64,000 nt of DNA from Oscillospiraceae bacterium CM (GCA_022870705.1 CP072107.1:990501-1054500); one strand, 5' to 3'. Counted from the stretch's first letter, positions 25,368 through 35,175 are shown. Translations and numbers: made by a program. The notes: generated by a model not told the origin, from the letters alone.

Positions 25368-26594
25368 ATGAACAGAGTCGTCGTTACAGGTCTGGGCGCT
25401 GTGACCCCGGTCGGCAATGATATCAAAACGATGTGGGAAAACATCGTTGCGGGTCATCACGGCATCGGCCCGATCACAAAATTTGACTGCACCGACTATA
25501 AAGCCAAGCTTGCCGCCGAGGTCAAGGATTTCGACCCGCTGCTCTATATGGACAAGGGCGACGCCCGCCGCAGTGATTTGTACGCGCAGTACGCCATGGC
25601 TTCGGCATGTCAGGCCGTCGCGGATAGCGGTATCATCGGGCACGTTTCCCCGGAACGCCTCGCCGTTTATTTCAGCTCCGGCATCGGCGGTATCAATACG
25701 CTGACGGAGGAGCAGAACAAGCTGATGGCAGGCGGGCCTAGAAAGGTATCGCCCCTCTTTATCCCGATGATGATTTCCAATATCGCTGCCGGCAACATTG
25801 CCATCCGTTTTGGTGCCAAAGGCACCTGCCTGTGCATCGTGACGGCCTGCGCCACCGGCTCCAACTCCATCGGCGAAGCCTTCCGCGCTATTAAGCACGG
25901 CTATGCCGACGCCGCCATTACCGGCGGCAGCGAAGCTGCTGTTATGCCGATTTCCATCGCCGGGTTTACGAACATGACGGCGCTCACAACATCTGTTGAC
26001 CCGGATGCGGCCTCACTGCCGTTTGACAAGCGCCGCGGCGGCTTCGTCATGGGCGAGGGCGCCGGAACGCTGATTTTGGAGGAATACGAGCACGCCAAGC
26101 AGCGCGGCGCGAAAATCTACGCCGAGGTCGTGGGCTACGGCTCAACGTGTGACGCCCATCATATTACGGCACCTGACCCGCAGGCAGAATCGAGCGCCCG
26201 CGCCATTCGTGACGCGTTTTTGGAAGACGGCCGGGCGTTTGACGGGAAAATATACTTAAACGCGCACGGTACCGGGACGCCGCTTAACGACGCCTCCGAG
26301 ACCGTTGCCGTCAAAAAAGCCTTTGGTGACAGGATCGATGATATCCTTGTCAGCTCCACCAAGTCGATGACGGGTCATATGCTCGGTGCCGCCGGCGCCG
26401 TCGAGGCCATTATCTCTGTTTTGGCGCTCCAAACCGGCATCGTGCCGCCGACAGCCAATCTCCGGGAAAAAGACCCCGCGTGTGATCTTGACTATGTACC
26501 GCTTGAGGCACGCCAAGCCGACCCGACGGCGGCACTCTCGGTATCGATCGGTTTCGGCGGTCACAACGCGTGTGTGGCTTTTGCGAAAATTTGA
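25368..26594 (+). CDS. fabF: 3-oxoacyl-ACP synthase II
   Basis: 408 residues. Active Cys in VTACATGSNSIGEA, His in NAHGTGTPLNDASE and His in KSMTGHMLGAAGAVEA. Elongating condensing enzyme that also favours cis-unsaturated chains. SD AGGAGA precedes the start. Confidence 0.96.
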   Translation: MNRVVVTGLGAVTPVGNDIKTMWENIVAGHHGIGPITKFDCTDYKAKLAAEVKDFDPLLYMDKGDARRSDLYAQYAMASACQAVADSGIIGHVSPERLAVYFSSGIGGINTLTEEQNKLMAGGPRKVSPLFIPMMISNIAAGNIAIRFGAKGTCLCIVTACATGSNSIGEAFRAIKHGYADAAITGGSEAAVMPISIAGFTNMTALTTSVDPDAASLPFDKRRGGFVMGEGAGTLILEEYEHAKQRGAKIYAEVVGYGSTCDAHHITAPDPQAESSARAIRDAFLEDGRAFDGKIYLNAHGTGTPLNDASETVAVKKAFGDRIDDILVSSTKSMTGHMLGAAGAVEAIISVLALQTGIVPPTANLREKDPACDLDYVPLEARQADPTAALSVSIGFGGHNACVAFAKI

Positions 26595-26661
26595 ACAAGC
26601 AAACGGCTTGCTCATGCATATTATAACAGTGCCGTTACTGACGGCGGATTGGGGCTAAAAA

Positions 26662-27090
26662 ATGGAGTTTAACGACATCAAGCAATTAGCGGCCCTCATG
26701 CGGGATATGGGCCTTGTCACACTCGATTATACCGACGGCGCAGCCAGTATCCGATTGGAACGCGCCGCGGCCGTTGTGCAGGCAGCGCCTGTCGCCGTTG
26801 AAGTAAAGGCAGCCGAGCCGGTTGCTGCCGTGCCGGATTCAGCCGCCGGGACGTATACTGTAACCTCTCCGATGGTCGGCGTCTTCTATGCCGCGCCCGC
26901 GACCGACAAGCAGCCGTACGTTTCGCTCGGCGATCATGTCAACGTTGGCGACGTCTTGTGCATCATCGAAGCGATGAAAATGATGAACGAGATTACCGCC
27001 GAAAAAAGCGGCGTGATCACGGAAATCTGCGCCGGGAACAAGCAGATCGTTGAATACGGTCATCCGCTGTTCCGCATCAGTCAGGATTAA
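26662..27090 (+). CDS. accB: Acetyl-CoA carboxylase biotin carboxyl carrier protein
   Basis: 142 residues: an N-terminal helical region, an Ala/Val/Pro-rich linker and a biotinyl domain with EAMKMMNE, whose central Lys is biotinylated. The biotin would be attached by BirA encoded at 38.4 kb. Confidence 0.95.
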   Translation: MEFNDIKQLAALMRDMGLVTLDYTDGAASIRLERAAAVVQAAPVAVEVKAAEPVAAVPDSAAGTYTVTSPMVGVFYAAPATDKQPYVSLGDHVNVGDVLCIIEAMKMMNEITAEKSGVITEICAGNKQIVEYGHPLFRISQD

Positions 27091-27124
27091 TGCCGCGCGT
27101 CGGCAAGGCAAAGGGGACGAGAGC

Positions 27125-27541
27125 TTGAATCAGACAGAAATCATGAAAATTTTGCCGCACCGCGACAATATGCTGCTTATTGAGACGGCTGAGCTGGTTG
27201 ACGGCAAAGCCCGCGGCACGTATCATGTGCGCGGGGACGAGTGGTTTTTAAAGGGGCATTTTCCCGGAAACCCTGTTGTGCCGGGTGTCATTCTGTGCGA
27301 GATTCTCGCGCAGTCGGCATGCGTGCTGCTCGCAAACGGCAATGCCGAAGGGGCCATCCCGTATTTTACGGGCATCGACAATGTCCGTTTCAAGTCGCCC
27401 GTCAAGCCGGGCGACACCATTGAGACGGAATGCGTCATCACGAAATCACGTCCGCCGTTTTTCTTTGCCGAAGGGCAGGCCACGGTGGGCGGTAAGCTTT
27501 GCGTCAAGGCGTCGTTTTCCTTTGCCCTCATTAAGCCATAG
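27125..27541 (+). CDS. fabZ: 3-hydroxyacyl-ACP dehydratase
   Basis: 138 residues if started at TTG 27125, with AGGGGA 7 bases upstream; this gives the usual FabZ beginning (IMKILPHRDNMLLIE). The hot-dog fold motif HFPGNPVVPGVILCEILAQ has the catalytic His and Glu. Dehydrates 3-hydroxyacyl-ACP. Confidence 0.93.
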   Translation: MNQTEIMKILPHRDNMLLIETAELVDGKARGTYHVRGDEWFLKGHFPGNPVVPGVILCEILAQSACVLLANGNAEGAIPYFTGIDNVRFKSPVKPGDTIETECVITKSRPPFFFAEGQATVGGKLCVKASFSFALIKP

Positions 27542-27601
27542 CACGCGAATATCATAAGCCGCATCGTGTTCATGACACGACAGGCTTTTAGGGGTGACAC
27601 T

Positions 27602-28921
27602 GTGTTTTCAAAAATTCTGATCGCTAACCGCGGCGAGGTTGCCATCCGCATCATCCGGGCGTGCAAGGAAATGGGTATTTCGACAGTTGCCGTCTACTCG
27701 GTAGCCGACAAAGAATCCCTGCATGTGGCGCTCGCTGACCAGAGCGTCTGCATCGGAGAGGCCTCACCGCTTGACAGCTATTTAAATGCCGAGCGTATCA
27801 TCAGCGCGGCGCTCATCACAAACGCCGAAGCCATTCATCCGGGCTACGGCTTTTTGTCGGAGAGCCCCCGCTTTGCCGAGCTCTGCGCTAAAAACGGCAT
27901 CGAGTTTATCGGCCCGTCAGCCGAGGTCATCGCCCTGATGGGCGACAAGGACAAGGCGCGGCAGGTGATGAAAAAGGCCGGCGTCCCGATTATTCCGGGC
28001 ACCGATATATTAAATAACGCGCAGGAGGCGCTCGACGCGGCTGAAAAAATCGGTTATCCTGTTTTAATTAAGGCGCGCTCCGGCGGCGGCGGCAAGGGTA
28101 TCCGCATCATTACCGTGCCGGAGGAGATGGAAAACGCCTTTTTAACGGCCTCGCATGAGGCGCTGGAGGCGTTCGGTGACGGGGCCGTCTATCTCGAAAA
28201 ACAGATCAAGCCTGCCAAGCATATCGAGATTCAGATTCTTGCCGATGAGACGCACAACACAGTTTGTCTCGCCGAGCGCGAGTGCTCGATTCAGCGCAAC
28301 AACCAAAAGCTCATTGAAGAGTCGCCATCCCCTGGCGTTAACGACACGCTGCGCGCGGAGATGACGCAGGCGGCCATCAAAGCCGCTAAAACGGTCGGTT
28401 ACTGCAACGCCGGGACGATTGAATTCCTGCTCGATCTAAACGGCAAATTTTATTTTATGGAAATGAACGTCCGGCTGCAGGTTGAGCACGCGATCACTGA
28501 GCAGGTCACCGGCATCGATATTGTCAAATGGCAGATACGAATCGCCGCGGGCGTCCCGCTTGACGTCACCCAGAAGGACATTGTCATTGAGGGCAGTTCG
28601 ATTGAATGCCGAATCAATGCCGCCGCCGTCGGGAAGGTAACGTTTTTGCACATCCCGGGCGGGCCGCGCGTCCGCTTTGACAGCGCCTTGTGGACGGGAT
28701 ACGTCGTTCCGCCGTTTTATGACTCTCTGTTAGGCAAGCTTATTGTGCATGCCAAAACGCGCGAGGAGGCCATCCGAAAAATGCAGGCGTCCCTCTGCGA
28801 GCTTGTCATTGACGGCGTGGCCAACAACATCGACGAGCAGATATCAATTGTGAGCGACCCGGTCTTTATTCGGGGTGATTACAATACTAATTTTATAAAA
28901 GAACGTGGTGAACGCACATGA
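27602..28921 (+). CDS. accC: Acetyl-CoA carboxylase biotin carboxylase subunit
   Basis: 439 residues from GTG 27602. ILIANRGEVAIRIIRACKE, the glycine-rich KARSGGGGKGIRI loop (ATP-grasp), FMEMNVRLQVEHAITE and the biotin carboxylase C-domain. Overlaps accD by 4 bases. Confidence 0.95.
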   Translation: MFSKILIANRGEVAIRIIRACKEMGISTVAVYSVADKESLHVALADQSVCIGEASPLDSYLNAERIISAALITNAEAIHPGYGFLSESPRFAELCAKNGIEFIGPSAEVIALMGDKDKARQVMKKAGVPIIPGTDILNNAQEALDAAEKIGYPVLIKARSGGGGKGIRIITVPEEMENAFLTASHEALEAFGDGAVYLEKQIKPAKHIEIQILADETHNTVCLAERECSIQRNNQKLIEESPSPGVNDTLRAEMTQAAIKAAKTVGYCNAGTIEFLLDLNGKFYFMEMNVRLQVEHAITEQVTGIDIVKWQIRIAAGVPLDVTQKDIVIEGSSIECRINAAAVGKVTFLHIPGGPRVRFDSALWTGYVVPPFYDSLLGKLIVHAKTREEAIRKMQASLCELVIDGVANNIDEQISIVSDPVFIRGDYNTNFIKERGERT

Positions 28922-29769
28922 CGCTGGACGCGTTTTTTAAGAAGCCGAAAAACGAGCTGGAAAAGGGCGGGCGGCTGCCGCCCCGCAAGGCCGAGACGGA
29001 GTATGAGATTTCAGAAAAATGCCCCGCCTGCGGTAATGACATTCCACTGAGCCTACTGTGGGAAAACCTGCACGTCTGCCGCTGCGGGCACTGCTTCCGC
29101 ATGAACTCCCGCCAGAGAATCCGCTTTTTGACGGATAAGGACAGCTTCCGCGAGCTGTATGGCGACATGGAAAGCGTTGACCTGCTCAATTTCCCGGGTT
29201 ACAAGGAAAAGCTGGAGAGCATCCGTGTCTCCGCCCGTGAGAAGGAGGCCGTCATCTGCGGTGAAGCGACGGTCGGCCTGAATCCCTGCGCGCTTTTCGT
29301 CATGGAGCCGTACTTCATGATGGGCAGCATGGGCACTGTCGTGGGTGAGAAAATCACGCGGTTGTTTGAATATGCAACGGAAAAGCGTCTGCCGGTCATT
29401 GGCTGCACCGTCTCCGGCGGGGCACGCATGCAGGAGGGGATTCTCTCGCTCATGCAAATGGCCAAAACGAGCGGCGCCGTGCAACGGCACAGCGATGCCG
29501 GACTTTTATATTTGACAATTCTCACAGACCCGACAACGGGCGGCGTCACAGCCAGCTTCGCCATGGAGGGTGATATCATCATCGCCGAGCCGGGCGCGAC
29601 GATCGGCTTTGCCGGGGCGCGGCTCGTTGAGCAGACCGTGCGTAAAAAGCTGCCGGCCGGTTTCCAAAAGGCGGAGACGGTTTTGGAGCACGGCTTTGTC
29701 GACATGATCGTCCCGCGTGCCGAACAGCGGCGCGTCATCTCGACGCTTTTGTCAATGCATAGGGGTTAG
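28918..29769 (+). CDS. accD: Acetyl-CoA carboxylase carboxyltransferase beta subunit
   Basis: 283 residues. The N-terminal zinc ribbon (CPAC near residue 40, CRCGHC near 59) is intact, followed by the crotonase-like carboxyltransferase domain with VSGGARMQEGILSLMQMAKT and GATIGFAGARLVEQT. Confidence 0.95.
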   Translation: MTLDAFFKKPKNELEKGGRLPPRKAETEYEISEKCPACGNDIPLSLLWENLHVCRCGHCFRMNSRQRIRFLTDKDSFRELYGDMESVDLLNFPGYKEKLESIRVSAREKEAVICGEATVGLNPCALFVMEPYFMMGSMGTVVGEKITRLFEYATEKRLPVIGCTVSGGARMQEGILSLMQMAKTSGAVQRHSDAGLLYLTILTDPTTGGVTASFAMEGDIIIAEPGATIGFAGARLVEQTVRKKLPAGFQKAETVLEHGFVDMIVPRAEQRRVISTLLSMHRG

Positions 29770-29776
29770 GTGTCAT

Positions 29777-30559
29777 ATGAAAACTGCTTATGAATACGTC
29801 ACAGCCGCGCGGTCAAAGGATCGCCAGACAGGCCTTGACTTTATTGATCGGATATTCAACAGCTTCATTGAAATGCATGGTGACCGCCGCTTTGCCGACG
29901 ATCCGGCTATCGTCGGCGGTGTCGCCTTTTTGGAGGGCGTTCCCGTCACGGTGATAGCTTCCGAAAAAGGGCGCGATACGAAAAGTCGTATCAAGCGCAA
30001 TTTCGGTATGGCAAACCCGGAAGGGTACCGCAAAGCGCTGCGTCTGATGAAACAGGCCGAAAAGTTTCGCCGCCCCGTTGTCTGTTTTGTTGATACGTCC
30101 GGCGCGTACCCCGGTATCGGTGCCGAAGAGCGCGGGCAGGGTCAGGCGATTGCCGAAAACATTATGGAGATGATGGCGCTCCGGGTGCCGGTCTTGTCTG
30201 TCATGATCGGCGAGGGCGGCAGCGGCGGTGCACTCGCCCTCGCCGTTGCCGACGAAGTGTGGATGCTCGAGAACGCGACGTATTCCGTCATCGCGCCGGA
30301 GAGCTGCGCTAATATTTTGTGGCGCGATGTGGATAAGGCGGCCGAGGCGGCCGAGAGTTTGAAGCTCACGGCCAAAGACGCCTTTGAGCTTGGCGTTGTC
30401 GAGCGCATTATCCCCGAACGCGGCGGCGATACCGACCGCCTGTTTGCCTCGCTCGCCGGTGACATTGGTGCCTGGATCAAAAAAATGCAGCTTGTCGGCC
30501 AGGAAGAGCTGACAAATAACCGGTATAACAGATTCAGAAGAATCGGCTCAGGACGATAG
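29777..30559 (+). CDS. accA: Acetyl-CoA carboxylase carboxyltransferase alpha subunit
   Basis: 260 residues from ATG 29777. FVDTSGAYPGIGAEERGQGQ, EGGSGGALALAVADEVWML and SPEGCA-like APESCANILW motifs. Completes the four-subunit carboxylase. Somewhat short at the N-terminus, as is common in Firmicutes. Confidence 0.95.
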   Translation: MKTAYEYVTAARSKDRQTGLDFIDRIFNSFIEMHGDRRFADDPAIVGGVAFLEGVPVTVIASEKGRDTKSRIKRNFGMANPEGYRKALRLMKQAEKFRRPVVCFVDTSGAYPGIGAEERGQGQAIAENIMEMMALRVPVLSVMIGEGGSGGALALAVADEVWMLENATYSVIAPESCANILWRDVDKAAEAAESLKLTAKDAFELGVVERIIPERGGDTDRLFASLAGDIGAWIKKMQLVGQEELTNNRYNRFRRIGSGR

Positions 30560-30588
30560 CAGCCGCCGATTGGAAGAGGAGGGAGCCC

Positions 30589-31431
30589 ATGAGGATCAAA
30601 ATCACGTCGGACAGTACCTGCGATCTCTCCCAAGAACTGCTTGACCGTTATGATATTTCCGTCATTCCGCTCACGATTCTGAAAAACGGAAAATCTTACC
30701 GCGACGGCGTCGATATCACCCCGGCAGACATCTTCCGTTATGTTGAGCAAACGGGCGACTTTTGTACAACGGCTGCCGTTAACACCTTTGATTACATCCG
30801 CTTTTTTGATGCGTTTTCCGCCAAATACGACGCCGTTATTCACTTAAGCCTTGGGGCCTCGTTTTCAATGTGTCATGTGAATGCCTGTGCCGCGGCGAAG
30901 GTGCACAATAACGTTTTCGCCTTCGATACGAAAAATCTTTCAACGGGGCAGGGCCACGTCGTTATTGAAGCGGCGAAAATGGCTGAAGAAGGCCTCGACA
31001 CGGCAGAGATTCTTGAAAAGCTAAGCGCACTTGTTGACCGTGTAGAGGCGAGCTTCCTCATCGACCGGCTTGATTACATATTCAAGGGGGGGCGCTGCTC
31101 GCTGGCAACGGCGCTCGGCGCAAACATCCTCCATCTGCGCACCTGCGTTGAAATCATCGGCGGAAAAATGATGGTTACCAAAAAATATCGCGGCCCGTTT
31201 GAAAGCTGCGTCGGCACGTACGTCCGAGACAAGCTCGAAGGCCGGAACGATATTGTAACGGAGCGCCTGTTTATCACGCACCCGGAAGCGACGCCCGAGG
31301 CCGTTCAAGGCGCGAGAGAGGCCGTTGCCCGCTACGCTCATTTTGACGAGGTGCTTGAAACACGCGCCGGCTGCGCCGTCTCCTGTCACTGCGGCCCGAA
31401 AACGCTGGGAATTTTGTTTATCAGAAAATAA
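30589..31431 (+). CDS. DegV family fatty-acid-binding protein
   Basis: 280 residues. ITSDSTCDLSQELLDRYDISVIPLTI at the N-terminus, HLSLGASFSMC with the lipid-binding Ser region, and FLIDRLDYIFKGGRCSLATALGANIL are DegV landmarks. Relatives (FakB) present bound fatty acids to a kinase for phospholipid synthesis; its place at the end of the fab/acc operon fits lipid handling. No fakA is in the window. A long terminator follows. Confidence 0.88.
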   Translation: MRIKITSDSTCDLSQELLDRYDISVIPLTILKNGKSYRDGVDITPADIFRYVEQTGDFCTTAAVNTFDYIRFFDAFSAKYDAVIHLSLGASFSMCHVNACAAAKVHNNVFAFDTKNLSTGQGHVVIEAAKMAEEGLDTAEILEKLSALVDRVEASFLIDRLDYIFKGGRCSLATALGANILHLRTCVEIIGGKMMVTKKYRGPFESCVGTYVRDKLEGRNDIVTERLFITHPEATPEAVQGAREAVARYAHFDEVLETRAGCAVSCHCGPKTLGILFIRK

Positions 31432-31434
31432 ATA

Positions 31435-31498
31435 AAAAGCTGTTATTCCGGATATGCTGAGTTAACGCAGATTTAACATAGCCGCTATAACAGCTTTT
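31435..31498 (+). terminator. Terminator of the fatty-acid operon
   Basis: AAAAGCTGTTAT (31435-31446) pairs with ATAACAGCTTTT (31487-31498), with an inner partly paired stem (CGGATATG/CATAGCCG). Confidence 0.8.
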
Positions 31499-31579
31499 AC
31501 TTTTGTGTTGTTTAATAAAATAACGCATAACTGTCCCCCGTTGGGCAGGATGATAAATTGAAAGACGGCGAGGGTCTTT

Positions 31580-32329
31580 ATGGATAAAATAACCGTCCGG
31601 TCGCTGGACCTTTTTTACAGCGGCTTTCAGGCGCTGAAGGATGTTAATCTGAATATTCCGGCCGGGGAGATAACGGCGTTTATCGGCCCTTCCGGCTGTG
31701 GGAAGTCAACGCTCTTGAAGACGCTCAACAGGATGAATGACCTTGTCGAGGGCTGCCGTATCACCGGGGAAGTTTTGCTTGACGGCCAAAACATTTATGG
31801 CGCGATGGATTTGGGCCTGCTTCGTAAGCGCGTTGGCATGGTGTTTCAAAAACCGAATCCTTTTCCCATGAGCATTTACGACAACGTCGCCTATGGGCCC
31901 AGAGTTCACGGCGTTCGCGGCAAGGCCGTGCTGGATGACCTTGTCGAGCGCTCCCTCAAGGGCGCCGCCATCTGGGATGAGGTAAAAGACAGGCTCAAAA
32001 AAAACGCGCTTGGCCTCTCCGGCGGGCAACAGCAGCGGCTTTGCATCGCCCGGGCGCTTGCGGTCGTGCCGGACGTTCTCCTGATGGATGAGCCGACGAG
32101 CGCGCTGGACCCGATCTCCACCTCGAAAATAGAAGAGCTCATTTTAGAGCTTAAGGAGCACTACACCATCATCATCGTCACGCATAATATGCAGCAGGCC
32201 GCGCGCATTTCCGATAAGACGGCCTTTTTTCTGCTGGGCGAAATCGTTGAATTCGGCAATACGGAATCACTCTTTTCCGTTCCAAAGGATAAACGGACGG
32301 AGGACTACATAACGGGGAGGTTCGGCTGA
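31580..32329 (+). CDS. pstB: Phosphate ABC transporter ATP-binding protein
   Basis: 249 residues. Walker [22 protein letters not shown]-loop [20 protein letters not shown], signature [15 protein letters not shown] and Walker [15 protein letters not shown], with the Pst-specific RMNDLV and NPFPMSI segments. The permease and binding-protein genes (pstSCA) are not in this locus. Its stop overlaps the phoU start by one base. Confidence 0.93.
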   Translation: MDKITVRSLDLFYSGFQALKDVNLNIPAGEITAFIGPSGCGKSTLLKTLNRMNDLVEGCRITGEVLLDGQNIYGAMDLGLLRKRVGMVFQKPNPFPMSIYDNVAYGPRVHGVRGKAVLDDLVERSLKGAAIWDEVKDRLKKNALGLSGGQQQRLCIARALAVVPDVLLMDEPTSALDPISTSKIEELILELKEHYTIIIVTHNMQQAARISDKTAFFLLGEIVEFGNTESLFSVPKDKRTEDYITGRFG

Positions 32330-32985
32330 TGAGAACCCGCTTTGAAGAGCAGCTTGATCGGCTCAATCACGAGCTTGTTGATATGGGGGCCTTGTGCAAG
32401 GAGGCGATTTCCTCCTGCGCCAAGGCGCTGACGGAAGGGACGGAATTTTTCAGAGAGAGCGCCAAAACCGCCGAGCGCGGCATCGATCAGAAAGAGCGCG
32501 AAATCGAGAACATGTGCCTCCGGCTGCTCCTGCAGCAGCAGCCCGTGGCGCGAGACCTGCGCCTTATTTCCGCCGCGATGAAAATGATCTCCGATATGGA
32601 ACGCATCGGTGACCAGGCTTACGATATTGCGGAAATCACATCATATGTCTCCGGTGAGGGCGCGCTGATTGAAAAGCTGCATCTTGCCGACATGGCGCAC
32701 GCCACAACCGAAATGGTGGCAGACGCCGTCTCCGCCTTCGTCAAAAAGGATATTGCGCTGGCCCGTTCCGTCGTTGATTACGACGACATTGTCGACGACC
32801 AATTCCGGGCGATTAAGGAAGAGCTCATTGATTTAATATCCGGCGGCGACAAGCGGGGCGAAATCTTTCTCGATCTTCTCATGATCGCTAAGTATTTTGA
32901 GCGCATCGGCGACCATGCCGTCAACGTTGCCGAATGGGTCGAATATTCCATCACCGGCAGCCACCCGAAGCTCGGCGGCATCTGA
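32329..32985 (+). CDS. phoU: Phosphate signalling protein PhoU
   Basis: 218 residues, all helical: two three-helix PhoU repeats with DLRLISAAMKMISDMERIGDQAYDIAE and MIAKYFERIGDHAVNVAEWV, which hold the metal-binding Glu/Asp residues. Represses the phosphate regulon and interacts with PstB. Co-translated with pstB. Confidence 0.95.
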   Translation: MRTRFEEQLDRLNHELVDMGALCKEAISSCAKALTEGTEFFRESAKTAERGIDQKEREIENMCLRLLLQQQPVARDLRLISAAMKMISDMERIGDQAYDIAEITSYVSGEGALIEKLHLADMAHATTEMVADAVSAFVKKDIALARSVVDYDDIVDDQFRAIKEELIDLISGGDKRGEIFLDLLMIAKYFERIGDHAVNVAEWVEYSITGSHPKLGGI

Positions 32986-33052
32986 CCGAACCCTGCATAA
33001 CGCGGCGCGGCATCGGGAAAGCTGTCACAAAGCAGTCATTTGAGATTGACAG

Positions 33053-33081
33053 TTGACAGAAATTTTCGTATATCATATAAT
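33053..33081 (+). promoter_or_regulatory. Promoter of the T-box-aspS-gatCAB unit
   Basis: TTGACA (33053-33058), exactly 17 bases, TATAAT (33076-33081): a consensus vegetative promoter. Confidence 0.85.
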
Positions 33082-33087
33082 ATCGGC

Positions 33088-33296
33088 GAAGACGCCGCTT
33101 TGATGGAAAGTCCGACAGAGAACTCGCGCCACCGACTGAGAGCGCGATGCGGATGAGTAGAAAGCTGGAGAACACTTCGATGAGACCGGAAACTGAATAG
33201 AAAGTGGACGCGGCCTGCCGCGTCAATGCGGGTGGCACCGCGGGCAGTAAAAGCTGCTCGTCCCGGGAATTATGTTGATAATTTCCGGGCTTTTTT
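33088..33296 (+). ncRNA. T-box leader (riboswitch) upstream of aspS
   Basis: The T-box sequence AATGCGGGTGGCACCGCGGG is at 33225-33244, and a strong terminator follows (CCCGGGAATTAT/ATAATTTCCGGG plus a T run, 33263-33296). Stem I-like sequence with AGAGAA and GACTGAGAG lies at 33115-33150. The UGGN base is C, which pairs with discriminator G73, as found in tRNA-Asp and tRNA-Asn. I could not fix the specifier codon. Uncharged tRNA is expected to allow read-through into aspS, probably continuing to gatCAB. Confidence 0.9.
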
Positions 33297-33316
33297 GCAT
33301 TTTAGGAGGGCTTTTC

Positions 33317-35044
33317 ATGTACAGAACACATTCCTGCAGCGCGCTGCGACAGGAGCATATCGGCCAGGCCGTCACACTTGCCGGGTGGGTTGACACGATC
33401 CGCGACCACGGCGGCGTCAAATTCCTTGACCTGCGGGACGAGACGGGCGTCACACAGATCGTTATCCACGATGATACGCTTTTGGACGGGGTCAATCGTG
33501 AAGCGGTCGTCGCCGTCGCCGGATCGGTGCGCGCGCGTGACAGTGAAACCGTCAATGAAAAGCTGCTGACCGGCACCGTTGAGTTGGCCGCCGAGCGTCT
33601 GACGCTTTTGGGCACCTGTAAGAACGCTCTGCCGTTTGATATCCGCGATTCTGTTTCAACGCGCGAGGAGGTTCGCCTGAAATACCGCTTCCTCGACCTG
33701 CGCAACCCGGTTATCCACCAGAACATCGTCCTGCGGGCGAAAATATTGAGCTTTTTAAGACGCCGGATGGAAGAGCTGGGCTTTCTGGAGATTCAGACGC
33801 CGATCTTAACGGCGTCGTCGCCGGAGGGCGCGCGGGATTATCTTGTCCCGAGCCGAAAGCACAAGGGGAAGTTTTACGCCTTACCGCAGGCGCCGCAGCA
33901 GTTTAAGCAGATGCTCATGGTGTCCGGCTTTGATAAGTATTTTCAGTTGGCGCCCTGCTTCCGTGATGAGGATGCCAGAGGCGACCGCTCGCCGGGCGAG
34001 TTTTACCAGCTCGACTTTGAGATGGCCTTTGCCGAACAGGAGGATGTGCTCACCGTCGCTGAGACGGTGCTGGCAGACACGTTTCATCAGTTCACCGACA
34101 AAGATGTGACACCGACGCCGTTTCCGCGCATCACGTTTCAGGACGCCATGCTGTGCTATGGCACCGACAAGCCGGATTTGCGCAATCCGCTCGTCATCTG
34201 CGACTTGACAGACTTTTTTGCGGGCGTTGAATTTGCCGCGTTTAAAAACAGGCCCGTTCGCGGCATCGTGGCCGACTGCGCCGCCTGCACCCGCAGCTTT
34301 TTTGAAAATTCACTCAAATACGCCCAGTCCATCGGCATGAAGGGGCTTGGTTATATCACGCTGACCGGCGGCGCTTTCAAAGGCCCAATTGAAAAGTTTT
34401 TAAGCGACGAGCAGAAGGCGTATCTGACGGCGCACTGTGCGATAAAAGAGGGACAGACGCTGTTTTTCATCTGTGACGCCCTCGAAAACGTCAATAAATT
34501 TGCCGGGCTCATCCGAACATGGCTTGGCGAAACACTTGGCATTGTCCGAAAGGACGCGTTTGAATTCTGCTTCATCGTTGATTTTCCGATGTACGAGCGC
34601 GACGCCGAGACGAATCAAATCGCGTTTACGCACAACCCGTTTTCCATGCCGCAAGGCGGGCTTAATGCGCTTGAGACGAAAAATCCGCTGGACGTTCTCG
34701 CCCATCAGTATGATGTTGTCTGTAACGGCGTCGAGCTGTCCTCCGGAGCGGTGCGCAACCATTCGCCGGAAGTTATGAAAAAGGCGTTTGAAATTGCCGG
34801 GTATTCGGAGGCGGAGCTGGAGCAGCGCTTCGGCGCCCTCTACACAGCCTTCCAATATGGCGCGCCGCCGCACGCGGGCATGGCCCCCGGCGTTGACCGC
34901 ATGGTGATGCTGATTGCCGGTGAAGAGACGATCCGGGACGTCATAGCCTTCCCCTTAAACGGCAACGCGCAGGACCTCCTGATGGGCGCACCCTGCGAGG
35001 TCACGGAGCATCAGCTCAGGGACGTGCATATTAAGATACGTTAA
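33317..35044 (+). CDS. aspS: Aspartyl-tRNA synthetase, probably non-discriminating
   Basis: 575 residues from ATG 33317 (TAGGAGG upstream). OB-fold anticodon domain (1-110), class II catalytic core with motif 2 FRDEDARGDRSPGEFYQLD, a bacterial GAD insertion (about 280-400) and motif 3 GMAPGVDRMVMLI. Residue 31 is His (IRDHGG), the residue linked with relaxed tRNA choice in bacterial AspRS; discriminating enzymes such as E. coli's have Leu. With gatCAB downstream it probably charges both tRNA-Asp and tRNA-Asn. Confidence 0.95.
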   Translation: MYRTHSCSALRQEHIGQAVTLAGWVDTIRDHGGVKFLDLRDETGVTQIVIHDDTLLDGVNREAVVAVAGSVRARDSETVNEKLLTGTVELAAERLTLLGTCKNALPFDIRDSVSTREEVRLKYRFLDLRNPVIHQNIVLRAKILSFLRRRMEELGFLEIQTPILTASSPEGARDYLVPSRKHKGKFYALPQAPQQFKQMLMVSGFDKYFQLAPCFRDEDARGDRSPGEFYQLDFEMAFAEQEDVLTVAETVLADTFHQFTDKDVTPTPFPRITFQDAMLCYGTDKPDLRNPLVICDLTDFFAGVEFAAFKNRPVRGIVADCAACTRSFFENSLKYAQSIGMKGLGYITLTGGAFKGPIEKFLSDEQKAYLTAHCAIKEGQTLFFICDALENVNKFAGLIRTWLGETLGIVRKDAFEFCFIVDFPMYERDAETNQIAFTHNPFSMPQGGLNALETKNPLDVLAHQYDVVCNGVELSSGAVRNHSPEVMKKAFEIAGYSEAELEQRFGALYTAFQYGAPPHAGMAPGVDRMVMLIAGEETIRDVIAFPLNGNAQDLLMGAPCEVTEHQLRDVHIKIR

Positions 35045-35060
35045 GATTTAAGTCATATTT

Positions 35061-35084
35061 GTAGGGGCGATTATCAATCGCCCG
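35061..35084 (+). repeat. REP-like palindrome, copy with GATT stem
   Basis: GTAGGGGCGATT-atc-AATCGCCCG. A perfect 8-bp stem, in the 131-base gap between aspS and gatC. Confidence 0.75.
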
Positions 35085-35175
35085 TTTATGAGACAAGGAC
35101 AACACGGGAGACGGCTCGTCGCCCATACACGAAAAACCACAGGTGCATGCGATTATGCACAAAGGAGTGGATGTT

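Noticed and set aside
33088-33160. Specifier codon of the T-box
   Set aside because: Several triplets (GAT, GGA, GAC) are possible in the internal loops. The fold could not be settled by eye, so no assignment is made.
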